From Mortierella alpina (taxonomy: Eukaryota > Mortierellomycota > Mortierellomycetes > Mortierellales > Mortierellaceae), in NCBI GenBank assembly GCA_029449245.1, contig JANATF010000001.1:2914001-2978000 (forward strand): 64,000 bases of DNA. Reading direction: 5' to 3'. Below are positions 1 to 10,478 of the stretch, one piece after another; position 1 is the stretch's first letter, and the number at the start of each line of letters is the position of its first letter. Under the pieces are notes generated by a model. It worked only from the letters and a program-made list of their open reading frames with translations, was not told the origin of the DNA and did not search any database. Position numbers and translations under genes: made by a program.

Positions 1-915
1 AGCTTGCCCTTCATGCGTCATTGTCAGGACGAGGACGTAGAGCCATGTTTACGTTTCGGGAACAACCCTCGCATTGCGGCACGCAAGCTTACGGAGGGTA
101 TTTGTTCCAACACCTGCTACATCGAGGAGGCGACACCAGACCAGATCAAGGAATATGAGCGTATGGTCCTGGCTGCACAGCAACCCCCTTCGCCAGCACG
201 CAACTCCACTTCGAGTAAAAACATGCTGTGGGAACGACTGCAGACGCAGTACGCCTTATATCAGGCACCCAAGGGAGGCTGTCAGACCTGTGGGCGCAGT
301 GGTCCATTGAGTCATCGGTATCGAATCGCTACATCGGACGAGTGGTCGTTTATTGACCGCTTCTGCCGCGATCGGCTCGTCGCCACCTGTGAATTCTACA
401 TTTTTATCCGGAATATCCGCGCCGGACTCTACTCCACTCGGACCATTGAGGACCTCTATTCGGAAAGCCTTCGACTTCGACTCCAAATGTTCTACGCCCG
501 GGCTGGAGTATTGCCTATCATGCTCTCAGAACTCGGAGTATCGACACAATCGATCGGTAACATGGGGCCGGCGGGAGAATGGCCAGAGGGAGTTCGACCA
601 GAGGGCAGTGACGCAGGATCGATCGCCTCCAACACCCCAATGACGACACCCAAAAGTGAGCGAACAGCACCCTTGTCCAGGCCAGTGTCGCGCGGCCCAG
701 ACTCAGCGGTGTCATCTCGACCAGTGTCAGAAGTGAAGGAGTCCGATGGCAAGTCTGCACCGGCTCTAGTACCATCGGTTGAGGCATTGGATGAGGCGTC
801 CTCTAGTCATGACACGGATGCAGCCACGCCTTCAACTTCCTCAGCAACTTCCTTGGCTTCGGCTGGACCAGAGTCAACAACAGCGGGGACTGCAGAGGAG
901 AAAGATAGCCAATAA
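1..915 (+). CDS. Sec2/Rabin-type Rab guanine nucleotide exchange factor, C-terminal part (5' truncated by window edge)
   Basis: The frame is open from base 1 to a TAA at 913-915, so only the C-terminal 304 residues are visible and the start lies to the left. Residues about 90-170 carry a CxxC pair (CQTCG), a run with W..ID.FCRDRL, then CEFYIFIRNIRAGLY and a helix rich in L/R/E. This is the pattern of the conserved C-terminal region of Rabin8/GRAB and fungal Sec2 proteins, where the metazoan equivalent reads CNFFTYIRYIQQGL. Sec2 activates Sec4/Rab8 on secretory vesicles. The catalytic coiled coil is N-terminal in the family and would be outside the window. The last 110 residues are Ser/Thr/Pro-rich and probably disordered. 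The identification is by motif memory, not a search; fairly confident on the family, less on the exact paralogue. Confidence 0.68.
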   Translation, partial: SLPFMRHCQDEDVEPCLRFGNNPRIAARKLTEGICSNTCYIEEATPDQIKEYERMVLAAQQPPSPARNSTSSKNMLWERLQTQYALYQAPKGGCQTCGRSGPLSHRYRIATSDEWSFIDRFCRDRLVATCEFYIFIRNIRAGLYSTRTIEDLYSESLRLRLQMFYARAGVLPIMLSELGVSTQSIGNMGPAGEWPEGVRPEGSDAGSIASNTPMTTPKSERTAPLSRPVSRGPDSAVSSRPVSEVKESDGKSAPALVPSVEALDEASSSHDTDAATPSTSSATSLASAGPESTTAGTAEEKDSQ

Positions 916-1339
916 GTTATAAGAGTGTCCTCTTGGGGTTCGTGGATGGTTCGATACGCGGTTTTTCGTTTAGCCCCCTGTAAATAAACCGCCCCAAAGT
1001 CATAGAATGCCTCTTCTATACACTCTGTTGACACTCTACACCATGAATATGTCGGCCTCGTTCGCCCTCTCTCGCTCTCAAGGACCAAGAGCGAAACGGT
1101 CGCGTCGACCTATTTCCGGACACTTCTGCGCACACTTTCCACGTGCATGACAATAGAATCAATGGGCACTGCCACCGATCGCAGACACCTGCGCCGTGCG
1201 CACGCCCCTCCTCTGCGCCCAGCACTCTGACAAAAAGATTAGCCAATGCAATGGACACCCGACTTTGGTCTCTGCTCATCTCATCGCCCAGTCAACTCCC
1301 AAACGCAACCACCACAATTACATCCGCTCGATTCTGATT
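916..1339. other. Intergenic, 424 bases
   Basis: Separates two plus-strand genes. Apart from the poly(A) signal near 983 and a C/A-rich stretch before the thioredoxin start I see no convincing gene or RNA. Confidence 0.5.
983..988 (+). terminator. AATAAA poly(A) signal of the Sec2-like gene
   Basis: A canonical AATAAA lies 68 bases after the stop codon at 915, the usual distance for a fungal 3' end. Confidence 0.45.
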
Positions 1340-2261
1340 ATGAAACACATCGCTTCGACAGTAGAGCTTCACAGCTGCCTCGCCATGGCCGCCTCGAGAC
1401 TGGTAAGGTTCTGATATTCTGTCATACCTGCACGCCTTCTCGTCATTCGCTGGCCACTTTGACTAATTCGTCGACCGCGTTTGAACAGGTCGTGGTGGAC
1501 TTTTTTGCGACATGGTGAGATCCGGAAGACTGGTGCTCTGTTTGAGCGCTATGCCTAGTTGACTAACAAAAAAGCACCTGCTTACCCTTCGATTGAACCA
1601 GGTGTGGTCCTTGCCAAACCCTGGCGCCTATACTGGAAGGTCTGGAGAAGAAGCATGGCTCCACCCTGTTTGCCAAGGTAGACGTTGACAAGGCTACAGA
1701 CTGCGCAAGCGAATACAAGGTCACAGCAATGCCGACCATCATCTTTCTCAAGAACAAGGTCGAGGTAGGCCGCGTCGTGGGTGCTAACCTGGCCGAGATT
1801 CAAAGTCTGATCAAAAAGCACGAGGGTGGCGATGCCTTCTCAGGTGCAGGCCAGACCTTGGGAGGTGGTAGTAGCGCTTCGACATCAGCAGCAGCCGCAC
1901 CTGGTGTTGCCAAAACGGTAGAGGGACCAGGCGGTAGCTGCCAGATCCAAGTTCGGCTCCTGGACGGGTCAACGATTCGGGGCGATTTCGAACCCACGCA
2001 CACGGTAAAGCAGGTGCACGACTTTGTCCATGCCAACATGGACGTACGAGGGATGTCCGCGCCCGGATTCACGTTGATGACCAATTTTCCCAAAATGTGA
2101 GTTTTTACGTTGTTGACGATGCCGCAGAGCAAATGCGAGACCTGTTCGTGTCCTCACGATTGTCTCGGCCATATTCTAGTGTTTTCGAGAATGAAGGCTT
2201 GCAACAGACCCTCCAAGAAGCAAAGCTGACACCCCGCGCGCAGTTGATCGTCAAGGCTTGA
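1340..2261 (+). CDS. Thioredoxin-UBX fusion protein
   Basis: Four exons by phase: 1340-1402, 1489-1514, 1602-2096, 2180-2261, giving about 221 residues. Exon 2 is only 26 nt and its junction with exon 3 rebuilds the classic thioredoxin active site WCGPC (ATG|GTGAGA donor, CAG|GTGTGG acceptor). Residues about 1-105 are a canonical thioredoxin, with VVVDFFATW before the active site and the cis-proline motif AMPT further on. An Ala/Ser/Gly-rich linker follows. The last 80 residues look like a UBX domain: IQVRLLDGSTIRG, a TNFPK turn, then an F-E-x-E-x-L-x-x-T-L-x-E-A-x-L-T-P end formed across the last intron. UBX domains generally recruit the AAA ATPase p97/Cdc48, so this may bring redox activity to Cdc48; that role is inference. 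A FAF1/UBXD7-type UAS domain is less likely because the CGPC motif is intact. Confidence 0.8.
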
Positions 2262-2270
2262 TTGAACTGC

Positions 2271-2276
2271 AATAAA
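2271..2276 (+). terminator. AATAAA poly(A) signal of the thioredoxin-UBX gene
   Basis: AATAAA begins 10 bases after the stop codon; only 138 bases separate this stop from the next start. Confidence 0.45.
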
Positions 2277-2399
2277 GTGATGCAGGTCTGACCGCATCTT
2301 GACCTCGTTCAGTCTGAACATTTTTATCACACGTCCTCCTCGTTTGCTTCTTTCACCCTCCGCTACAACCTAACTCACACTTCACACCCACACCCACAC

Positions 2400-3629
2400 A
2401 TGGCCCCTACGAAGAGAACGACCTCGTCTACCAAGCGTGCCTCATCGCCGGTTGCCTCTGCTGAGCCAGCCAACAAACGTGGGCGCAAGTCAGAAACGCA
2501 CACTGACGCTGCGACAGACACGGCTGAAGAAGGCTTCGACGATACCGATGTCAAGCAGGCGACCAAGGATCATCCCACAGCCAGCAAACGAACAACACAC
2601 AGTCATGCATCACCCAAGACCAAGGCAGCTGAAGAGATAGAAGACAAGAATCATGACGAGAAGGAGTCCAAGGTCAAAGAGGAAGATGTGAAGGGCGAGC
2701 CAAAGGATTTGGTCAAGAAGGAGGGCATGGAGGCGAGCACCAGTGAACCTCGCACGCTCGAAAAGGGGCATGTCTTTTTCTTCTATCGAGCCAAGATCGA
2801 CGTTCACAAGCCCAAGGGTCCGAATGATGTGCAAAAGCTGTATATGCTGCTCTGTCCCGACGATGCTGCTGGCAGACCGGCAGCAGAGGACAAGATCGGC
2901 GAACTGGACTTATCCTCAAAGCCTTCTCATAGTGGCAAACCACAGCATCGCTTGCTAATTATGCCCCGAAAGCTCCTGCCGGTGCCCGGGAAGGGTGTCA
3001 AGTCGCGCGTGTGGGCTTTTGTGGACAAGGTTTCGCCCGATCTGGACGAGGTCGAGAGCAGGCTCGAGCGATACACGTATTCGACCAAGACCCGAGGCGA
3101 GCGGACACAACAATCTGCGCGACTGATTGGCGAAGCACGCTACGAGATCATCTTGGAAAACAACCATTCTCACTTCGTCTACACTCTCGCAGTCCCACAG
3201 GAACCAGGAGAGGTGCAAAAGTCATTCAACATTGCAAAGGAAGGTCAGTTTTTGGTGCAGGTCAAGAATCCAGAGATTCAGACTCCTGCTACGCAGCGCG
3301 GAGAGGCCCGCTATGCGACTTTGGGCCAGAGCGCTGCCAAGTTGCCGAAGCATTTGCAGGAAAAGTTTCGTGGTATTCGCAAGGACTGGGTTCGGTTTGC
3401 GCCCTTGGACACGGGAGAGTTTCTAGACATTTCACATGTTGAACTTGGATTTTTCGCGGTGAACAAGGGTGCCAAGGAGGAGTTTGCAGAGGCTGTGAAA
3501 CTTATGGAGCAGGAGATTGACGAGGAATTAAGCGACCGAGAGGAGGATGTGAAGGCGGAGGAGAAGGTGTACAAGGAGCTCGATCTTGAGCCGAGCGAGG
3601 TGCCCGCTGCAGTGGAAGAGTTCCAGTGA
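2400..3629 (+). CDS. Conserved fungal protein of unknown function, Lys/Glu-rich N-terminus
   Basis: Single exon of 409 residues, ATG after an ACACCCACACACA leader, stop TGA at 3627-3629. Residues 1-115 are low-complexity, basic then acidic (KR, KE, EED runs), like a nuclear disordered tail. Residues about 120-365 form one folded domain starting GHVFFFYRAKID and containing VQKLYMLLCP, RLLIMPRKLLP and a central SRVWAFVDKVS segment. I remember similar single-copy proteins in many fungi under the misleading name 'BTB domain transcription factor', but I see no BTB fold here and cannot assign a function. The C-terminal 50 residues are acidic. It lies 138 bases downstream of the thioredoxin-UBX gene on the same strand with its own CT/CA-rich leader. 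Confidence 0.7.
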   Translation: MAPTKRTTSSTKRASSPVASAEPANKRGRKSETHTDAATDTAEEGFDDTDVKQATKDHPTASKRTTHSHASPKTKAAEEIEDKNHDEKESKVKEEDVKGEPKDLVKKEGMEASTSEPRTLEKGHVFFFYRAKIDVHKPKGPNDVQKLYMLLCPDDAAGRPAAEDKIGELDLSSKPSHSGKPQHRLLIMPRKLLPVPGKGVKSRVWAFVDKVSPDLDEVESRLERYTYSTKTRGERTQQSARLIGEARYEIILENNHSHFVYTLAVPQEPGEVQKSFNIAKEGQFLVQVKNPEIQTPATQRGEARYATLGQSAAKLPKHLQEKFRGIRKDWVRFAPLDTGEFLDISHVELGFFAVNKGAKEEFAEAVKLMEQEIDEELSDREEDVKAEEKVYKELDLEPSEVPAAVEEFQ

Positions 3630-4063
3630 CTTGAGGATGAAGCAAAACCTCGCACCATGCGCATGTAGCAGACAGTGACCATATCGCACGAATAAGCATT
3701 AGCTGGTTTTATATTTATGTGATCGTCGAGGGCTGCTGATTCGAGTTCTTGTAGGCATTCTGTTTCAGTTTGAGTTTTGCTGGGACTGGAACCTGGGCCA
3801 AAGATCAGCCCCCAGCCCCAGCTCCGACCTGGGGACTCTTGGTTTCAGGAACAGCTTCGGACGCCGACTGATCGAAAAACTTTTTTTTATATCAGAACCG
3901 ACGAGCTGCCATCACGTTCCTCTTCTTCCACTCTCCTTACCCATCACTTTTCACCTTACCGTCTGGGTATCCGTTACTGCCCACCAAGTCATTTGGTTCA
4001 CATCTCGTCCTCGTCTTCATCTTCTCTTTCCTCTTTCCCCTTCCTGCAGGAACGCACACACCA
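3630..4063. other. Intergenic with CT-rich promoter of the permease
   Basis: 434 bases. The 120 bases before 4064 are strongly CT-rich (TCCTCGTCTTCATCTTCTC type), a common core-promoter or leader signature in this window. No other feature is apparent. Confidence 0.4.
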
Positions 4064-5939
4064 ATGACAGGACATGTGGAGCACAGACGCAACTCTCTTG
4101 CTGAGAAGCAAGTGTCTCTCGACTATGAGACCACATCTGTCGATCAGTCGCCTCAGGAGCCCAGCGATGACCAGCTCGAGTTCGGCTCTGTCAAACGGGA
4201 CCTCAAGTCGAGGCATCTACAGATGATTGCCATCGGAGGGACCATTGGCACAGGTATCTTCCTGTCCTCGGGAGGTTCGGTCGCTGCAGCTGGGCCTCTC
4301 GGCGCATTGATCTCCTATACAATCGTTGGTGAGTTTGTCTTATGGTCTACCAATTGAAGCCAGGAAACCCGCACATAACACGCATCACACTTTCTACTAC
4401 ATACGCACCTTCGCCTAATATTTGATGTGCTACTCTTTATGCAGGCACCATGGTCTTTTTTATCGTCACTTCGCTTGGCGAAATGTCTGCATACCTGCCC
4501 TTGCCAGGCGCGTTCACAACGTTTGGTTCTCGCTTCGTGGATCCAGCCTTGGGCTTCGGTCTCGGTGTGGGCTATGCTTTTCAATGGATTATCACCGTGA
4601 CCATCGAGGTAACAGCCGCCGGCATGATCCTTCAGTATTGGTGGCCTCACCTCAAGATGTGGATTCCGGCACTTGTATTTATTGTCATCCTGGTCGGCAT
4701 CACGCTGCTGGGCGTCAAGGCCTTTGGTGAACTGGAGGTAATGGAGTACTGGTAGACTAATTTGGATACTGTTGCAACTTGCGATTGTCAAACTCACGCT
4801 TTCATCTTTTGTCCGCCCACCTAAAAAAGTATTGGCTGAGCATGATAAAGGTCCTGTGCTGCATTTGCTTCATCATCATCGGGGTCCTAGTCGACGCGGG
4901 AGCTGTGGGAGGTGACAGAATCGGTGGGCGCAATTGGCATATTGAGGGAGCACCCATTGTCGGCGACACAGCTCGGGACAGGACTGTCAACATTTTTACG
5001 ACATGCGTGTGGGCGTTCTTCAGTTTTGGAGGCACAGAGTTGATCGGTATCACTGCAGGAGAGTCCTCGAACCCCTCCAAGGCTGTGCCAAAAGCCATCC
5101 GACAGACGTTCTGGCGCATCTTGTTGTTCTATATCCTGTCCATTGCCGTCATCGGACTTTGCATCCCTTGGACGGACCCCAACTTGCTCAACTCGGTATA
5201 CGCGAATGTGAATGAGGCTGCGACGATTGCACCGTTCACGATCATCTTCAAGATGGCCAACTTGCCTGGGGCGGATCATGCCATCAACGCCGTCCTCCTG
5301 ACGGCCGTTCTGTCTGCTGGCCAGAGTTCCTTCTATGCCTCGACTCGCACGCTGATGGCCATGGGTCGAGAGGGCAAGATGCCAGCAATCTTTGGCCGTG
5401 TCAACAGCCGCGGTGTGCCATTGTACTCGCTGGCGTTCGTGACCATGATAGCGTCCATTGCCTTTGTGGCCGATGTGGTCGGCACGGGAGTCGTGTTTGA
5501 ATGGCTGGTGAACTTGACGGGGATGTCAGCTCTCTTGACATGGATGTCCATCTCCATCATTCATCTTCGTTTCCGGGCAGCGTTCAAGGCCCAGGGTCGA
5601 TCGCTCTCGGAACTGCCGTACCTTGCTCCCGCATTCCCTTACAGCTGCTACATCTCTATAGCTCTGACATTGATGATCGTGTTCTTGCAAGGATATCAAG
5701 CCGTCACGGCGGATCCCTTTGAGGTCAAGGGTGTCGTTGCGGTGTTTGTCGGTGCGCCCGTTTTCTTTTTGACGATCATTGTGTGGAAGGTGTATCATAA
5801 GACACGACTGGTACCTCTGGTGGAGATCGATTTGGATTCGGGCCGTCCGGCCATCGTCTATGGTACGTACCAGCGGAGGCAGCCTGAGAAGGGATCCAAA
5901 CCTCCATTGTGGAAGCGCGCTTTGCATTTCGTTGCATAA
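4064..5939 (+). CDS. Amino acid permease, AAT (YAT) family
   Basis: Three exons, 4064-4328, 4445-4737 and 4830-5939, total 555 residues; both junctions keep phase. After a 65-residue cytosolic N-terminus the family signature appears: LKSRHLQMIAIGGTIGTGIF, then SLGEMSAYLPLPGAF and FGLGVGYAFQWIITV across the first intron-exon boundaries. Later segments include FFSFGGTELIGITAGES and the QSSFYASTRTLMAMGREGK stretch. About 12 membrane segments are expected and enough hydrophobic stretches are visible. Members carry amino acids into the cell with protons at the plasma membrane. The substrate (basic versus general) cannot be fixed from sequence alone. The second intron ends AAAAAAG directly before TATTGGCTG. 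Confidence 0.92.
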
Positions 5940-6099
5940 CCATAGATGACCTTCTGTTTCCAACAAGGCGAATCCATCGCTCAGCAACAAAAAACATTAG
6001 AAAAATATTTATATCAGGGCATACTTGAGAGCGTAGCGTCAATATACTGGCTTATCTTAAACTAGCAGTTGGCCTTTCCTGTATGCAGTCGGGCGTTGG

Positions 6100-6485
6100 G
6101 CGTAAATTGTAGAGGTATTGTACTAGCTTGCGGCCAAGGCGGCTCAGATGGACGACTCGAAACGCGAGGTTCGAAGCTGTCTGGAGGCGAGAAGCAGAGG
6201 ACTGAACAGGCGAAAGCCGTTTTGATGGAGAGGCACCCATTGCTTGATGGACGAACCGAGCTCATCTCTTCATCTCGCCACTGAGAATTGGATGCGGCAG
6301 GCGGTTGCACATGTCCAACAATTGGACAAAGCTTATAAGCTTATAGTTGCACACAGGCTGAGCACGACCCTGCATGCGGATATGATACTTTGTATTACAT
6401 ACAGAAAGGTGGTCGAGCGCAGGACTCTCGAGAAAACTGTGCAAAAGGAGAGTAATCAGCTGGGGCAAGGCTTCGGGATGAGTCG
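6100..6485 (+). pseudogene. Decayed copy of an ABC transporter nucleotide-binding domain
   Basis: Bases 6100-6485 align by eye with 9690-10125 of the intact ABC gene 3.5 kb downstream, same orientation. Long near-identical blocks are visible: CTGTCTGGAGGCGAGAAGCA (LSGGEKQ signature), TGCTTGATGGACGAACCGAG (Walker B), and a block encoding VAHRLSTTLHADMILCI (H-loop). About 48 bases are deleted just before the signature region, single-base indels shift the frame after Walker B, and the Walker A region and all membrane domains are missing. It cannot make a transporter. It is a 3' remnant of a tandem duplication of the HMT1/ABCB6-like gene. Confidence 0.85.
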
Positions 6486-6980
6486 TCCTGCACTAAGAGT
6501 AGCACCATTCGCGAAGATGTAGATAAGCTGATCGTCAATGTGTCGATGACGAGGATGCCAGCAAAGTTAGAGACCCCGCAACAACGCTATGACAAGGCAT
6601 ACCTCGCTTCATGCACCTGTCCACCTTTCCCTCCCGCCTGATAAAAATACCCATAGCTCCCTGCACCTGCAATGTCTTTTACTGCGGCTCGTGATACCAG
6701 CGGAGAGTTTTAGCATGGAGAAAAGCAGGCTGTGGTATGTATAAACGGATGCATATGTAACCTTGCATGACGCTGAAACTTTTCTGCGGTTTTTGCGCGG
6801 ACTTTAAGGTCCAAAGGAACAAGACCATTCGCCTTAACCACCTCGCATCCGCCATTGCACATTGCTCCTCTTGAAGTGAACACGTATATCCTCTATTTTC
6901 GTGGGCTTTGCTACGTTTTCTGACCTTGCAAAGCCGCCACGCTGGATTGGGCGTAATGAAAAGCCTTTGATCGACCTGAA
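6486..6980. other. Intergenic between relic and ABC gene promoter
   Basis: No coding feature supported. It may hold further eroded DNA of the duplicated ABC gene and upstream promoter elements, but I could not align more of it by eye. Confidence 0.35.
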
Positions 6981-6990
6981 GTATAAAAGG
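6981..6990 (+). promoter_or_regulatory. TATA box of the ABC transporter gene
   Basis: GTATAAAAGG lies 250 bases upstream of the ATG at 7237 and is followed by a poly-T tract at about 7011-7023, a typical fungal core promoter arrangement. Confidence 0.5.
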
Positions 6991-7074
6991 TGTGTTCGCC
7001 AGAGGATTGCTTTTTTTTTTTTTATTTGTTTATATTTGCTCTCACTTCACAAGTTATTGTTACCAAGCATAAAA

Positions 7075-7202
7075 AGCGCCCATTGTGCCTCACTGCACAA
7101 CACATCCTTGGCACCTACTTTCAAAAACGATTGCTATCAAAACATAAATAGCACCCATAGTGCCGCACTCCACAACACATCATTGGCACCTACTTTCAAA
7201 AT
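7075..7202 (+). repeat. Two-copy direct repeat in the 5' leader of the ABC gene
   Basis: Copies at about 7075-7128 and 7149-7202, period 74 bases, share AGTGCC/TGTGCC..CACAACACATC.TTGGCACCTACTTTCAAAA with few differences. It lies entirely in the leader between TATA box and ATG. Confidence 0.8.
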
Positions 7203-7236
7203 CGAAGTAATCACGATCGCCTCGTCCTCAACCCCA

Positions 7237-10199
7237 ATGTCCTCTGGAAGAATGGAGATAGGATTGTCGACGATTTTGCTATCGTACACGGCCGGTTACA
7301 CATATTACAGGTACGATACAAGATCTGAACATGATCTGGCCATGGTAAGACAAAACAGTACAGATCTGACCATCACTATTTTATGGCTATAGATACATTC
7401 ATTCGAGGAATGCTGCATGTAACGAAGAGTCAAGTGTCTCAAAGGATTCTGTCCAGAAAAGTTCTGCAAAAGCTGCCATTCCGGTTCAGGTCCCAAAATG
7501 CGATCGGGAGCTCTCGTTCCTTGACCAGTCTCTTGTTCACTTGCAACAAGCCGTTTCCTTCATATGCTTGCTCGACCTCGGTCTAATCTCTTATCAACAT
7601 TCTCGGACCAGCAACCACTACACATCTGCGGCATCAATTCTATACCATACGACTTTATGTGGGGTGTTCGCTTGGAACAGAAGTCAATTGCAATTGGACG
7701 CAAGTGCCATACCAGGCGGGTCCCGTTGGTTCAATCATCTTCCAGGGTGGATCGCCCTGACTGGCACCACCTTGAAAGCGAGGCCGCTTTTCGCACATGG
7801 ACTGCAACTTGTCAGCAGTGGAGCCCTGTTCAACGAGGATTCCGATTTCAACCTTGGACAGATCCTTACTCTCGTGCCCGGTGCCCATGAGCGGGTACAA
7901 TTTGGGCTGTTTGTGACCCGGTACGCGCTTCTTTGGGTCATGGGGATTCTCTCCATAACCCATTTGATGGGCTGGTTCGATATGGGCGACGTGAAGGTGC
8001 CAGCTACCTTCTTCAGTTCGTTCACGGACACCCTCTTGTCCTCAAATGAAGAGCCGATCACACTCTCGGCGACAACGAGAGAGGAGCTCAAGGAACTGGA
8101 GGAGGAGGAAAAGGCTGAGGCGGCGGCATTCCAGGGGTTCTGGGCCAAGGCCAAGCTGGCGATTGTGATGTCTTACCCAGCTGGTCAGAGACGGCTTCAG
8201 ATCTTGATCGTGGTCCAGGTTTTTTTCATAGTAGTCGAACGGTACCTGAACTTGATGGTCCCTATGCAAACAGAGCGTATCCTCCGAAGCCTTACGCAGG
8301 AAGGTAAAGGGAACACGCTAATCTCTCCGTTGCAATATTTCTCACTCGTTGTACCATATGCTGACCTGTATTTTTTTTTTACAAAAGGTGACTCCAAGTT
8401 GTCCAATTTCGACTATGGCACAGTGGTTCTTTATGTTTCCTTCAGCTACCTCCAGCGTTACAGCAGCATCGCCTCGGTCCTACGGCGCCTCAGTCGGGAG
8501 CCAGTCGAGGAACACATGGTCCAGTCCATCACGTTACGCTTCTTTGAACACGTTCACAATCTCTCGGTCCAAGACCATCTCAATTTCAAGAACGGCGAGG
8601 TGATGACGGTCATGGACCGTGGTGTCCGTGCCATGCAGGGAGTATCAAACACCATCCTCTTTCGAATCGTGCCCACGATTGCGGATATTGCCATTGCAGT
8701 CGTTTACTTTTGGGTGGCATGGGGGTGGAGGTATGGAGTCCTGGTCAGCGTGAGCAGCGCGTTTTACCTGCTGGTGACGCTATTGACGGGTCGGAAGCGT
8801 GCAACTTTTCATCGACAGTGGATCGAGACCGATGACAGCAGCCATGAAAGAGCCGTGGATTCGCTTACAAACTATGAGACGGTCAAGTTTTTCACCGCAG
8901 AGACGTACGAGGTCTCCCAGTACAAGACGAGCTTTAAGAAGAAGTATGGCAAGTCTTTGAGGATCTCGATAGTCTATGAAGCCCTGGATATGATCGAAAG
9001 TCTTGTGTGGACAGCCAATTCGTTGGTCGGCTGCCTGATGTGTGCCTATGAGATCTCCTTGGGCCAGCGCCATGTTGGCAGCTTTATGTCGTTCATCGTC
9101 TATATCAAGCAGCTCGAAAGTCCCGTAAGTCCTGTCGGGGGAGAGAGTTCTTCACCATTGCAAACCAGTGCTTAGGGTTGTGGGCCAGAAAACACGATTC
9201 GCTGACCATTCTTTCATCTGTATTTTCTTTAATGTATACCTTGCTTAGGTTGATATGATGGCCTACTATGTCAACAACCTTCGCCGGGACTTTGTGAGCA
9301 TGGAAAAACTACTGAAGATCTTGGAGAAGGAACCTACAGTCAAAGATATTCCGGATGCTGAGCCTTTGGTCGTCACCGATGGCGAGATTGAGTTTGAGAA
9401 CGTCAGCTTTCAATATGACGATAACAAGAAAGGGCTCGCCAACATCTCCTTCACTGCGCGCAAGGGACAAACCGTCGCCTTTGTCGGGGCCACGGGCTCT
9501 GGAAAGTCGACTCTGCTTCGACTCGCGTTCCGATTCTGGGACCCTAGCTCTGGACGCATCTTGATTGATGGACAGGACATTGCCACAAGGACACAGCAGA
9601 GTGTTCGCAAAAACATTGGTGTCGTCCCACAGGAGGCTGTGCTGTTCAATGATACCATTCTGTACAACATCAATTACGGTCGCGTCAATGCCACAAGAGA
9701 GGAGATCGAGGCTGCGGCCAAGGTGGCCCAGATCCACGACTCCATCATGAAGTTCAAGGATGGATATGATACCATTGTTGGAGAGCGAGGCTCTAAGTTG
9801 TCTGGAGGCGAGAAGCAGCGATTGGGTTTGGCAAGGACTCTTTTGAAGGAGGCGCCGATCTGCTTGATGGACGAACCGAGTTCAGCTCTTGATTCTGCAA
9901 CTGAAAGACAAATGCAGCAGTCGCTGTCGGAGATGAGCAAGAGCCGGACGACGCTGGTGGTGGCACACCGACTGAGTACGATCATGCACGCGGATCTGAT
10001 TCTCTGCATCAAGGATGGAGAGGTGGTCGAGCGCGGGACACATGGAGAGCTTGTTCAAAGAGCTCTGGACAATGGTGGAAAAGGAGAGTACTACAACATG
10101 TGGAAAATTCAACTGGGGCAAGGCGATGCGTGGATGGAGAAGGATGCTTCAAGTACAGAAGATTGCACCAACGACAGTGAAACTGACGATGATGAGTAA
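7237..10199 (+). CDS. ABC half-transporter, HMT1/ABCB6 (heavy metal tolerance) type
   Basis: Four exons by phase: 7237-7310, 7393-8303, 8388-9124, 9249-10199, giving 890 residues (ABCB6 and yeast HMT1 are about 830-840). The first exon encodes only 25 residues but continues in frame into the long exon. The N-terminal 220 residues contain several hydrophobic segments, as in the extra TMD0 of ABCB6. The core membrane domain follows, with YETVKFFTAETYE just before its end, typical of the family. The ATPase domain shows Walker A GATGSGKST, Q-loop VPQEAVLFNDT, signature LSGGEKQ, Walker B ICLMDEPSSALD and H-loop VVAHRLST. HMT1-like proteins sit in vacuolar or mitochondrial membranes and move thiol- or haem-linked substrates; the substrate here is unknown. 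Intron 8304-8387 is 84 nt, has no in-frame stop and could be mistaken for coding. A dead copy lies upstream. Confidence 0.9.
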
Positions 10200-10478
10200 C
10201 GAGAGTGATTGTTTGTTTGGCGAAAACTCTGACGGCCATGTTAGCTGACTACGTAGAAGAAATGGCGTGTGATATAAATATAACGATCCTGATATCACAC
10301 TGTGGTCGTTCCTTTTGTAAACTGATCCATCTTCAATATGCCACCGCTACTCATAGCGGCAGCTTTGAATTCCTGAAAACGAGGGTGATCATCGAAAATG
10401 CGCCTGAAGATTGTATTGGTTTGAAATAGCCGCTTGACTGCAAAGGTCGCAAGGAAGCAAAGATCTTCGCTAAGGATA

